A stretch of DNA of 5,765 nucleotides from Deltaproteobacteria bacterium (GTDB lineage: Bacteria > Desulfobacterota > Desulfobacteria > Desulfobacterales > ETH-SRB1), in the NCBI GenBank assembly GCA_019314185.1, contig JAFCZU010000220.1, forward strand, positions 1-5,765, in the 5' to 3' direction. Below the pieces are notes generated by a model. The model searched no databases and was not told where the DNA came from. It saw nothing but the letters and a program-made list of their open reading frames with translations. Positions 1-5,749 of this stretch are shown here, one piece after another (position 1 is the first letter of the stretch; every line of letters starts with the position of its first letter). A program made the translations under genes and the position numbers.

Positions 1-346
1 AGATAATTTTTCTGCCGTTTGCGACAAACACGGCAAACTCTCGCGAAAATCCTTCGTCGACACCCTGCTGCGCATGGTCGCGTGAGTGTAGAATGCATAA
101 TTTCGGTGAAACTTCAGGCACTAAATCCAATAGGAATTAACTCTTTGCTGCAAGGCAGCGGTGTAAGCCTGGTTGCCATTTCCGCAGCAGGTGTAGCTGC
201 AACAACTTCGGAATAAGAGACTTTGTTTTGATTCCAAGCAGTCATGTTTTCAGAATTCGTTCAGCCTTTCAATTACGTTGCGATCGTCGAGGACCTGATT
301 TCCAAATTGCCTGTCCATAAGTTACGTTATCTAACGAGTTCCCTGA
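1..346. other. Region left of the operon with no identifiable gene
   Basis: This stretch follows the end of the minus-strand operon. It holds only short open stretches without recognisable domains. In the plus strand, one frame is open from the left edge to a TGA at 83-85, a second overlapping frame runs from a TTG at 19 to a stop just after 213, and a 36-codon ATG frame occupies 244-354. On the minus strand a short frame beginning with ATG at 76-74 stays open to the left edge. None has a visible Shine-Dalgarno sequence. I saw no strong GC-rich hairpin followed by a T-run that would end the operon. The region could hold gene remnants or be plain intergenic DNA. Confidence 0.6.
2..85 (+). CDS. 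Possible 3' end of an unidentified plus-strand gene
   Basis: The frame is open from the window edge through 27 codons to TGA at 83-85. The peptide is basic near its end (it contains KHGKLSRKSF) and finishes TLLRMVA. About two thirds of its codons end in G or C by hand count, which is compatible with a coding tail. I recognise no family. If real, it converges on the minus-strand operon. The competing reading is a minus-strand frame starting MRSRVSTKDF over the same bases, also open to the edge, so even the coding strand is uncertain. Confidence 0.25.
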   Translation, partial: DNFSAVCDKHGKLSRKSFVDTLLRMVA

Positions 347-1639
347 TCAAGTAAAGTATTCGCGCTGATTTGACCGCAGTTTGTCACAAAGACGTCCCAC
401 AGGTAACTCTACATCCTCGTAAGTGAGAACTTGATCTTTGGGGATATCTCTCTTCAGACAACAACCTTCAGCCAAACCTATTGGCAAGAGGTTCTGATCC
501 TGAACAACCTTCGAGTTCTCGCATAACCCATAAGTCATATAGTGACCAAGGCCATCAAGCTCCTGACCCGCTTTAAGAGCTATTTTTGCTGCAGCGACAA
601 CATCCACACAAGGTGCACCAAGGGATGCAATCGTAGCATCACCAAACAGCACAGCTCGTGCAGCAGTGAGGGGAACCTCGAAATGACACAGATGGTAAGG
701 GGTGTAAAAGCAATACAATGGGCCGGTCCCGAGTTTATAGAGGTTTAGATAATGCTGTTGGGTAGGATGATCATGAGTCCCTAGTACAAAAACGCCAGGC
801 GCCGGTTCAGCTCCAACCACGTAATCTACAATGCCGGGACCTTCAACCAGAGCCGCCAATGGATACTGATTGGCCGCTTGTTGAATGGGTGTGCCAGAGG
901 GCACGGTAGGGCCGAACATTCCTCGCTTTGCAACTCTCATACCGGTGGCGTTTGCGACGATGGCTTGCTCGAACGAAATCTTAGTTCCATCGGCAAATGA
1001 GGTAACCATAGCTGGATTCTGCCCCCATTTACGAGCAAACCCTTCCTGAGTGGTTGGATTTCGGTACGGGTCATGAAGACCCTTGATATTTCCGCACAAA
1101 ACAGGCTTAACACCGATAGACTTCACAAACCGAAACAGGTTCATTATAACGCCGGGCTGATCACCATCGGCACCCGTGAATACAACTCCAGCCTTGTCGG
1201 CATACACTTTCAAAATAGGTCCAACCGTCCCGTCCAGTTCAGCATTCATAGTGACAACATGCTTGCAGTTTTCAATAGCCTTCATCGCCACCTGTGAACC
1301 GAACTCTACGATACCGGTAACTTCGATCACAGCATCTATGCCTTCAGCTTGACATACCAGCATGGCATCTTCGGTAATTGCATAGTGGCCTTGAGTAACT
1401 GCATCGTCCAGTTGCTTAACGGTCTCGACGGTCCGCACTTCTTCAACGCCTGCCTCCAAATAGGCTCTTTTAGCGCCGTCAAGGTGGCGATTGGAAATAG
1501 CCACCAATTCCATTCCCTGAACAAAATTAAGGATCTGTAGAGCAACACCTCGTCCCATAAAACCAGCTCCAACCATGGCTACTCGTATAGGGCTGTTTTC
1601 CTGCTGTCGTTTTTCCAAGGCTTTATCAACAATAATCAT
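347..1639 (-). CDS. NAD(P)-dependent oxidoreductase, homoserine dehydrogenase-like, with C-terminal SAF-like domain
   Basis: The 430-residue protein opens with a Rossmann nucleotide-binding fold: the glycine motif GAGFMG is at residues 24-29 after a hydrophobic strand, and VIEVTG at 104-109 matches the end of the NAD-binding domain of homoserine dehydrogenase-like proteins. GADGDQPG at 156-163 is a likely active-site or substrate loop. The C-terminal part, roughly 370-415, reads like an SAF domain (the small beta-clip fold also found in sialic acid synthases and FlgA), which is why relatives are sometimes labelled flagellar. There is no signal peptide or membrane segment, so it should act in the cytosol. 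The substrate is unknown to me; context suggests a nucleotide sugar or a small hydroxy/keto acid attached to one. The start is supported by a good Shine-Dalgarno (AAAGGGA, 1646-1652, spacing 6) and by its ATGA overlap with the preceding epimerase gene, implying translational coupling. It is the last gene of the operon. Confidence 0.85.
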   Translation of the reverse strand: MIIVDKALEKRQQENSPIRVAMVGAGFMGRGVALQILNFVQGMELVAISNRHLDGAKRAYLEAGVEEVRTVETVKQLDDAVTQGHYAITEDAMLVCQAEGIDAVIEVTGIVEFGSQVAMKAIENCKHVVTMNAELDGTVGPILKVYADKAGVVFTGADGDQPGVIMNLFRFVKSIGVKPVLCGNIKGLHDPYRNPTTQEGFARKWGQNPAMVTSFADGTKISFEQAIVANATGMRVAKRGMFGPTVPSGTPIQQAANQYPLAALVEGPGIVDYVVGAEPAPGVFVLGTHDHPTQQHYLNLYKLGTGPLYCFYTPYHLCHFEVPLTAARAVLFGDATIASLGAPCVDVVAAAKIALKAGQELDGLGHYMTYGLCENSKVVQDQNLLPIGLAEGCCLKRDIPKDQVLTYEDVELPVGRLCDKLRSNQREYFT

Positions 1640-2184
1640 GCGTTATCCCTTTGATCGCAAACAAATTCCGGCCAGCTTTTGTCCTTGCCTGAAATGACCT
1701 GTACATCAGCAACCCACTCTATACTGAAAGCGGAATCATCCCAGCATATGCCACGCTCAGAACCCGGTGTATAAAATTGAGACACATGATAAGTTACCTC
1801 GGTATTGTCCTCCAAGGTTTGAAATCCATGAGCAAAATTCTCCGGCACATAGAGCATTTTGTAGTTTTCTGCTGTCAGTTCAACGCCGATCCATTGGGCA
1901 TAGGTAGGTGAGGCTGGTCGTAAATCAATAATTACATCGTAAATTGAACCCTTTGTGCAACGTACAAGTTTTGTTTCTTCATACGGGGTTAATTGGTAAT
2001 GCATTCCTCTCAACGTCCCCTTTTTTATGTTGAAAGATACATTAGCCTGAACCACGACAGCAGTCAAATTGTGCTCTGTAAATTCATTTTGACACCATGC
2101 TCGAGCAAAGAAACCACGCTTATCCTCTATTTTTTGGAGCTCAATGACATAGGCACCCTTTAATTTAGTTTTAGTAAAAATCAC
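1636..2184 (-). CDS. rfbC: dTDP-4-dehydrorhamnose 3,5-epimerase family protein (RmlC/RfbC-like)
   Basis: With a GTG start at 2184 the protein has 182 residues, the usual length for this cupin family. Characteristic pieces are KRGFFAR near the N-terminus, the core LRGMHYQ with the candidate catalytic base His62, YVPENFAHGFQTL, and TEVTYHVSQFYTP with candidate Tyr132. GKDKSWP near the C-terminus carries Asp168, which fits the His-Asp dyad described for Salmonella RmlC. RmlC epimerises C3 and C5 of a 4-keto-6-deoxy nucleotide sugar. Next to a cytidylyltransferase, this copy may act on a CDP- rather than a dTDP-sugar, so the rhamnose label should be taken as family level only. It sits 64 nt after the SDR gene and overlaps the SAF-oxidoreductase start by 4 nt. 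A longer reading from TTG at 2196 is possible but would place the Shine-Dalgarno inside the coding region. Confidence 0.88.
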   Translation of the reverse strand: MIFTKTKLKGAYVIELQKIEDKRGFFARAWCQNEFTEHNLTAVVVQANVSFNIKKGTLRGMHYQLTPYEETKLVRCTKGSIYDVIIDLRPASPTYAQWIGVELTAENYKMLYVPENFAHGFQTLEDNTEVTYHVSQFYTPGSERGICWDDSAFSIEWVADVQVISGKDKSWPEFVCDQRDNA

Positions 2185-2189
2185 GCGTT

Positions 2190-2194
2190 CCTCC
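2190..2194 (-). promoter_or_regulatory. Ribosome binding site that fixes the GTG start of the 3,5-epimerase gene
   Basis: On the minus strand GGAGG is followed by AACGC and then GTG at 2184-2182, a near-ideal Shine-Dalgarno with 5-nt spacing. An in-frame TTG at 2196-2194 overlaps the first G of this site, so starting there would have no ribosome binding site of comparable quality. The resulting N-terminus, MIFTKTKLKG, also has the usual RmlC length before the RGFF motif. Confidence 0.8.
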
Positions 2195-2200
2195 AAATAA

Positions 2201-2218
2201 CATTTTAAAATTAAAATG
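2201..2218. repeat. A/T-only-stem inverted repeat between the SDR and 3,5-epimerase genes
   Basis: The 8-base arms CATTTTAA and TTAAAATG flank two A residues, just upstream of the epimerase ribosome binding site. The stem is nearly all A/T and the loop would be very tight, so it is a weak hairpin at best. It lies in the only sizeable gap (64 nt) between genes of the operon core. It could be an operator-like site, an RNA processing point or chance in A/T-rich DNA. Confidence 0.35.
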
Positions 2219-2248
2219 CTCTTTTAATTTCTATAGTACAGCTTTTTC

Positions 2249-3292
2249 TTAAGCCCATTCCAGATTTTCATTCAGCGCCCCACTCTTCCTTAGTTGATTT
2301 AGCATGTTAAGCCGCATAAAATTTGAATTCCTAAAGTTTTCGTCATCAAATCCCATTGCTTCCATGCCATCTCGCAATTCCTCTATCGTATTAATCAAAT
2401 CGTATTGGGGTTGGTGATTTGGAGCCAATTTTTTATAATAGTCAAAGTTTACCCTGTAGGAACGCTTGTCTGTCGCCGCATTTTTATTTATCGAAATTTC
2501 TACACCCGGAATAACTTCTGCTACAGCATAAGCGAGATTTTTGACTTGATAATTCCATTCGTTACTTCCAACATTTACAGCTAAAAATTGTCCTCCATTC
2601 TTCGTGTCTCGGCTTATGGCCCATTCAATGGCACGCGCCATATCTTTTACATTAATCAGAGGGCGCCAGGGAGTCCCATCGCTTAAAATTACGATCTGTT
2701 TTGATGCGATGGCACCCGCCACAAAATCGTTTAGGACCAGATCAAGCCTTAGCCGCGGACTCATTCCACATGCCGTCGAAAACCTCAAGCTTGTAACTAT
2801 AAATCCATCACCGGCGATATTTTTTATATCTCTTTCTGTAAACACTTTGGATCGAGCATAGGCTGTAAGAGGATTTAACTGCGACTCTTCGCTTCTGGGG
2901 CTGTCTTCAGCCGCTCCATACATACTGCAACTAGAAGCAAAAACAAATGTTTTTACACCTATTTCTTTTGCCTTTTTGGCCAACTCAGCACTTGCCTTGT
3001 CATTTATATCCATTGTAACATTTTCAAAAGTTTTACCCATTGGATCATTGGATATAGCAGAGAGATGAACAATCGCATCAACATCTTCAAGCATGGCTCT
3101 TTGTATTTTTCTGACATCACCAAAATACTGAACGTCGATCTTGCATTCCGGCAGGATTTCGCTGTTTGCCAAACAAGTTGCAAAATACCCCATATCCAGT
3201 CCAACAAGTGTTGCTCTGGGAAAAATAGTTCTTAAATGACTGACCAAGCAGGGGCCTATGTAACCCATGTTACCTGTGATTAAGATTTTCAT
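2249..3292 (-). CDS. Extended-SDR NAD-dependent epimerase-like sugar nucleotide enzyme
   Basis: The 347-residue protein begins directly with the Rossmann motif TGNMGYIG (residues 6-13), has an acidic residue after the second strand (Asp33, favouring NAD), the dinucleotide-binding HLSAIS at 76-81, and the catalytic pair Tyr145 and Lys149 in YARSK. The strand SSCSMYG at 120-126 supplies the catalytic Ser/Thr position but not the Asp-Glu pair seen in sugar nucleotide 4,6-dehydratases, so epimerase, reductase or decarboxylase-like chemistry is more likely than dehydration. RFSTACGMSPRLR (170-182) and PWRPLINVKDMARA (208-221) are the substrate-side motifs typical of these polysaccharide-locus enzymes. 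The exact substrate cannot be told; a CDP-sugar is inferred from rfbF upstream. The ATG has a good ribosome site (GAAAGGA, 3299-3305), and only 14 nt separate it from the preceding oxidoreductase gene. Confidence 0.88.
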   Translation of the reverse strand: MKILITGNMGYIGPCLVSHLRTIFPRATLVGLDMGYFATCLANSEILPECKIDVQYFGDVRKIQRAMLEDVDAIVHLSAISNDPMGKTFENVTMDINDKASAELAKKAKEIGVKTFVFASSCSMYGAAEDSPRSEESQLNPLTAYARSKVFTERDIKNIAGDGFIVTSLRFSTACGMSPRLRLDLVLNDFVAGAIASKQIVILSDGTPWRPLINVKDMARAIEWAISRDTKNGGQFLAVNVGSNEWNYQVKNLAYAVAEVIPGVEISINKNAATDKRSYRVNFDYYKKLAPNHQPQYDLINTIEELRDGMEAMGFDDENFRNSNFMRLNMLNQLRKSGALNENLEWA

Positions 3293-3306
3293 AATCTGTC
3301 CTTTCT

Positions 3307-4506
3307 TCAGTTCAATTGTGATTGTATTTCTCTACAGACATACCGGGAGAAAGGAATTGAACAGGTGAATCCTGGAGATACTGCATTTAATACATGAATT
3401 GATTTGTCATCTCCCTCAATTACAAAGTCCATTTCCAGCTTACGAGCTTTAATATCAACCAATTGAGCCCGTATTCCAGGTTTCCCCCACGTTTTGTAAT
3501 TTTCCGTTTTGACACGTTTGGCCAGCAGGGATGCAAGAAATACCATTCGCGATCGCGAATATTTTTTAATCTCCTCAATGGCTAGTTTCTTAAAGTTAAA
3601 ATCGGAAGATGCAAAGAGACATGCCTCCCTAATAAAGATGTCGACCAACTCCCTAAAATTATACCCGTCAAAACCATGATAATTTTCACGCCAAAGGGCA
3701 GGGATGGCCGTTGGCCCAATTTTGGTCTTGCCGTCAACCGTCACGGTGAAGTGAACACCGAGAAAGGGATTCCTTAGGTCTGGAACCGGGTAAATGTTTG
3801 TTCTTATAAAACCAGTAGGTTCATTTGAATATAAGTAAAGCCCCTTAAATGGCAGGATTCTGTATTTGCTTGAAAAGCCGAATTTTCTGGCAACGCTGTC
3901 AGCATAGAGGCCCGCAGTGTTAACGATGTAAGCAGCTTGAAACATACCTGACGATGTTAGAATGCCTTGCGTCGTTTTCCTTATAAAACAAACTCCACGG
4001 TGTACCTCAACACCCTTATTTACAGCATCGCGGACCATAGATTGCATAACCTTATGAGGATCCACTGATGATGTTGTGGGAGAGAAGATAGCGCGCTGGC
4101 TAGTTTTGGCCATAGGCTCTATGGAAACAGCTTCATCCTCGGTAATGTCTTCCAATGGAATGTCATTTGTTCTGCCTCTCTTGAGCAGCTCATCAAGATA
4201 AACATGTTCACTTGGGTCCTTGGCTACAACGAGTTTTCCGCATTTGTTAACTGGTATCCGGTTAGAATCGCAATATTCTGTCAGTAGCTTGTTCCCTATG
4301 CGGGTAAATTTTGCTTTCAAACTATCGGGTGAATAGTAAAAACCTGCATGCAAGACACCGCTATTACGAGTGCTTGCGTGTGCACCGCATTCTTTTCCCT
4401 TTTCTATTAATGTGACTTTCGTATCAGGAAACAAATTTCTCAATTCTGTGGCAATATTGATTCCAATTATTCCACCCCCGATAACGAGAAAATCTGTAAT
4501 TATCAT
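3307..4506 (-). CDS. FAD-dependent oxidoreductase of the L-2-hydroxyglutarate oxidase (LhgO) family
   Basis: This is a 399-residue DAO-type flavoprotein. The N-terminal FAD-binding motif is VIGGGIIG (residues 8-15), with the acidic end of strand two at Glu35 (LIEKG). STRNSGVLHAGFYY (45-58) is a hallmark of the LhgO family, followed by NTAGLYAD (196-203), PFKGLYLY (219-226), GKPGIRAQLVD (341-351) and the C-terminal FAD/substrate segment VLNAVSPGFTCS (372-383). Length is normal. LhgO oxidises L-2-hydroxyglutarate to 2-oxoglutarate and passes electrons to the respiratory chain. Here the gene lies between a sugar cytidylyltransferase and an SDR, 3 nt after rfbF, so a role on a 2-hydroxy acid or sugar-derived acid of the surface polysaccharide is a reasonable inference. 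A housekeeping LhgO role cannot be excluded. No signal peptide is visible; relatives associate with the inner face of the membrane. Confidence 0.87.
   Translation of the reverse strand: MIITDFLVIGGGIIGINIATELRNLFPDTKVTLIEKGKECGAHASTRNSGVLHAGFYYSPDSLKAKFTRIGNKLLTEYCDSNRIPVNKCGKLVVAKDPSEHVYLDELLKRGRTNDIPLEDITEDEAVSIEPMAKTSQRAIFSPTTSSVDPHKVMQSMVRDAVNKGVEVHRGVCFIRKTTQGILTSSGMFQAAYIVNTAGLYADSVARKFGFSSKYRILPFKGLYLYSNEPTGFIRTNIYPVPDLRNPFLGVHFTVTVDGKTKIGPTAIPALWRENYHGFDGYNFRELVDIFIREACLFASSDFNFKKLAIEEIKKYSRSRMVFLASLLAKRVKTENYKTWGKPGIRAQLVDIKARKLEMDFVIEGDDKSIHVLNAVSPGFTCSIPFSRYVCREIQSQLN
3545..3560. repeat. 16-bp perfect palindrome with GCGATCGC core inside the LhgO-like gene
   Basis: ATTCGCGATCGCGAAT reads the same on both strands. 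On the coding strand its centre is the tandem codons TCG CGA TCG CGA, giving Ser-Arg-Ser-Arg at about residues 317-320. The core octamer equals the HIP1 element abundant in cyanobacteria, but I found only this one copy, so it is not evidence for that phylum. Confidence 0.7.
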
Positions 4507-4509
4507 TGA

Positions 4510-5280
4510 TCACCAGACTTTCCAGGGTGCTTCATTTGAATTCCATAGTTCTTCCAAAATATTTTTTTCCTTCAAGGTATCCATGCACGACCAAAAACCA
4601 GAATGGTGGTAACCCATCAACTGACCATCACCAGCAAGTTTTTCTATAGGACTGCGCTCCCAAATCGTCTCATCGTTGTCAATATAATCAATTACTTTTG
4701 GGTGTAACACAAAGTAGCCTCCGTTTATCCAGCCTTCGGCTAACTGAGGTTTTTCATAAAATTTAGTAACTTGATTGCCATTAAAACCAATTCTGCCAAA
4801 ACGTGCAGGCGAACGTACAGTGGTAACAGTGGCTAATTTGCCGTGTGATTTATGAAATCCTATAAGTGCGTGAAGATCTATGTCAGCTACTCCATCACCA
4901 TAAGTGAACATGAAGGTCTCATCTTTGCCCAGCCAATTTTTGAGGCGCTTGAGCCGTCCGCCGGTTTGTGTATGCAATCCGGTGTCAACAAGATGAATTT
5001 TCCAGTTTGGCTGTTTGCCATCATGAATAGTAGTTTCCCCTGTGGCCAGGTCAATGGTGATATTATTATTAATAGCATAAAAGTTTAGAAAGTATTCTTT
5101 AATAAATTCTCCTTTATATCCTAAAGCAATTATGAATTCGGTTAGTCCGGAAGCAGCATAGATATTCATAATGTGCCATAAAATCGGCTTGCCACCAATT
5201 TCTACCATGGGTTTTGGCCTGACCTCGGTTTCTTCCGAAAGGCGAGTGCCGAAACCTCCTGCAAGGATAACTACTTTCAT
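4510..5280 (-). CDS. rfbF: Glucose-1-phosphate cytidylyltransferase
   Basis: The enzyme joins CTP and alpha-D-glucose 1-phosphate to give CDP-glucose and pyrophosphate, the entry step to CDP-activated deoxy and branched sugars. The 256-residue protein has normal full length. It shows the nucleotidyltransferase signature LAGGFGTRLSEET (6-18), then RPKPMVEIGGKPILWHI (21-37) with Lys23 as the likely catalytic lysine. TYGDGVADID (126-135) carries the probable metal ligand Asp129, INGGYFV (185-191) forms the sugar pocket, and FWSCMDTLKE (229-238) supplies a second metal ligand, Asp234. These cytidylyltransferase-specific motifs distinguish it from RmlA thymidylyltransferases and GalU. The ATG is preceded by GGAG at 5288-5291 with 7-nt spacing. 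It appears to be the first gene of the intact operon and ends 3 nt before the LhgO-like gene. A different sugar 1-phosphate substrate remains possible, since no CDP-glucose 4,6-dehydratase is in view. Confidence 0.94.
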   Translation of the reverse strand: MKVVILAGGFGTRLSEETEVRPKPMVEIGGKPILWHIMNIYAASGLTEFIIALGYKGEFIKEYFLNFYAINNNITIDLATGETTIHDGKQPNWKIHLVDTGLHTQTGGRLKRLKNWLGKDETFMFTYGDGVADIDLHALIGFHKSHGKLATVTTVRSPARFGRIGFNGNQVTKFYEKPQLAEGWINGGYFVLHPKVIDYIDNDETIWERSPIEKLAGDGQLMGYHHSGFWSCMDTLKEKNILEELWNSNEAPWKVW

Positions 5281-5416
5281 GATACATCTCCAACTATGGA
5301 TGGGGATAAATCCGAAAATCGAATACCAAAATCCGAAATAAATTCAAAATTCAAATATCCAATTTTCAAAACGTTATTCCCTCAATTTCTTTAAGGTATG
5401 TCTTTGCCCCGTAACT
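5281..5416. repeat. A/T-rich intergenic spacer with degenerate short direct repeats
   Basis: The 136-nt gap between the cysC remnant and rfbF contains AAATCCGAAA twice (5308-5317 and 5329-5338), linked by a related ATCGAATACC stretch, and then ATTCAAA twice in tandem (5342-5355) followed by CAATTTTCAAAAC. This style of variations on ATCCGAAA/ATTCAAA is one I remember as a dispersed intergenic repeat in some environmental Gram-negative genomes, notably Desulfobacterota and Planctomycetes. That is recollection, not a search result. The promoter of the rfbF operon would be expected in or near here, but no sigma70-like pair is convincing. The bases next to rfbF carry its ribosome binding site. 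Confidence 0.6.
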
Positions 5417-5749
5417 TTAGGGTTCCCGCGCAACTTTTTGATAGTATGCGCGATTATCAAACGTTATCAGGTGGCTCTTGATAATGTTGTGGCATTTCAT
5501 CAAACTAAGGACGCTTTCTGCGGCTGCTTTCGCGTCTTGTTTATGAGAGCGTATTGCTAAGCCAAGCTGTTCAGGTGGTTCGTATGGTGCTGAAATCCCG
5601 GTAAATTCCTTGATGACTCCGGCCCTGGCTTTAGCATAAATGCCTTTTTGATCGCGACTGGAACAAATTTCCAGTGGGCAGTCAACATAAATCTCCAGAA
5701 ACTGCCCATTGTGAAAGAGAGATCGAAGTTGTTGGCGATCCTCCCGATA
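5417..5749 (-). pseudogene. cysC: Adenylylsulfate kinase, C-terminal part, 5' frame broken
   Basis: APS kinase phosphorylates adenylylsulfate to PAPS, the sulfate donor for sulfotransferases and for reductive assimilation. The 110 codons before the TAA at 5417-5419 match the family from its middle onward: YREDRQ (equivalent to the SP-[YFH]-R region), FLEIYVDCPLEIC, RDQKGIYAKARAG, IKEFTGISAPYEPPE, and a final helix near NIIKS, where E. coli CysC ends. Some 18 extra residues follow. Immediately before Tyr1 of the fragment is an in-frame TGA (5752-5750), and the fragment has no start codon before a Met at its residue 84, so this is not an intact gene as read. The 16 bases left before the edge also read in another frame as HGVEMIS, which could be the preceding part of CysC after a frameshift. 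It may therefore be a frameshifted gene, a remnant, or a sequence error near a contig end. Confidence 0.82.

Noticed and set aside
19..216. 65-codon plus-strand frame with TTG start
   Set aside because: No ribosome binding site, no recognisable motif, and it overlaps an alternative open tail (2-85); I do not call it a gene.
300..346. Candidate terminator hairpin after the last operon gene (GTTA/TAAC arms near 331-345)
   Set aside because: Only about 4 bp of stem, no GC-rich core and no T-run; not a credible intrinsic terminator.
1073..1572. Several 60-80 codon frames on both strands inside the SAF-oxidoreductase gene
   Set aside because: They are out-of-frame shadows of a gene with clear domain motifs and show no family features or start signals of their own.
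4852..5088. Opposite-strand and alternate-frame ORFs within rfbF
   Set aside because: They lie fully inside a canonical cytidylyltransferase and have no independent support.
5340..5380. Possible sigma70 promoter for rfbF on the minus strand (TTGAAA with TGAATT 17 nt downstream)
   Set aside because: The -10 candidate matches only three of six consensus bases, and the region is A/T-rich repeat where such matches arise by chance.
5281..5416. CRISPR-like array from the repeated AAATCCGAAA units
   Set aside because: The repeats are only 7-10 bases with irregular spacing and degenerate intervening sequence, and no cas gene is present.
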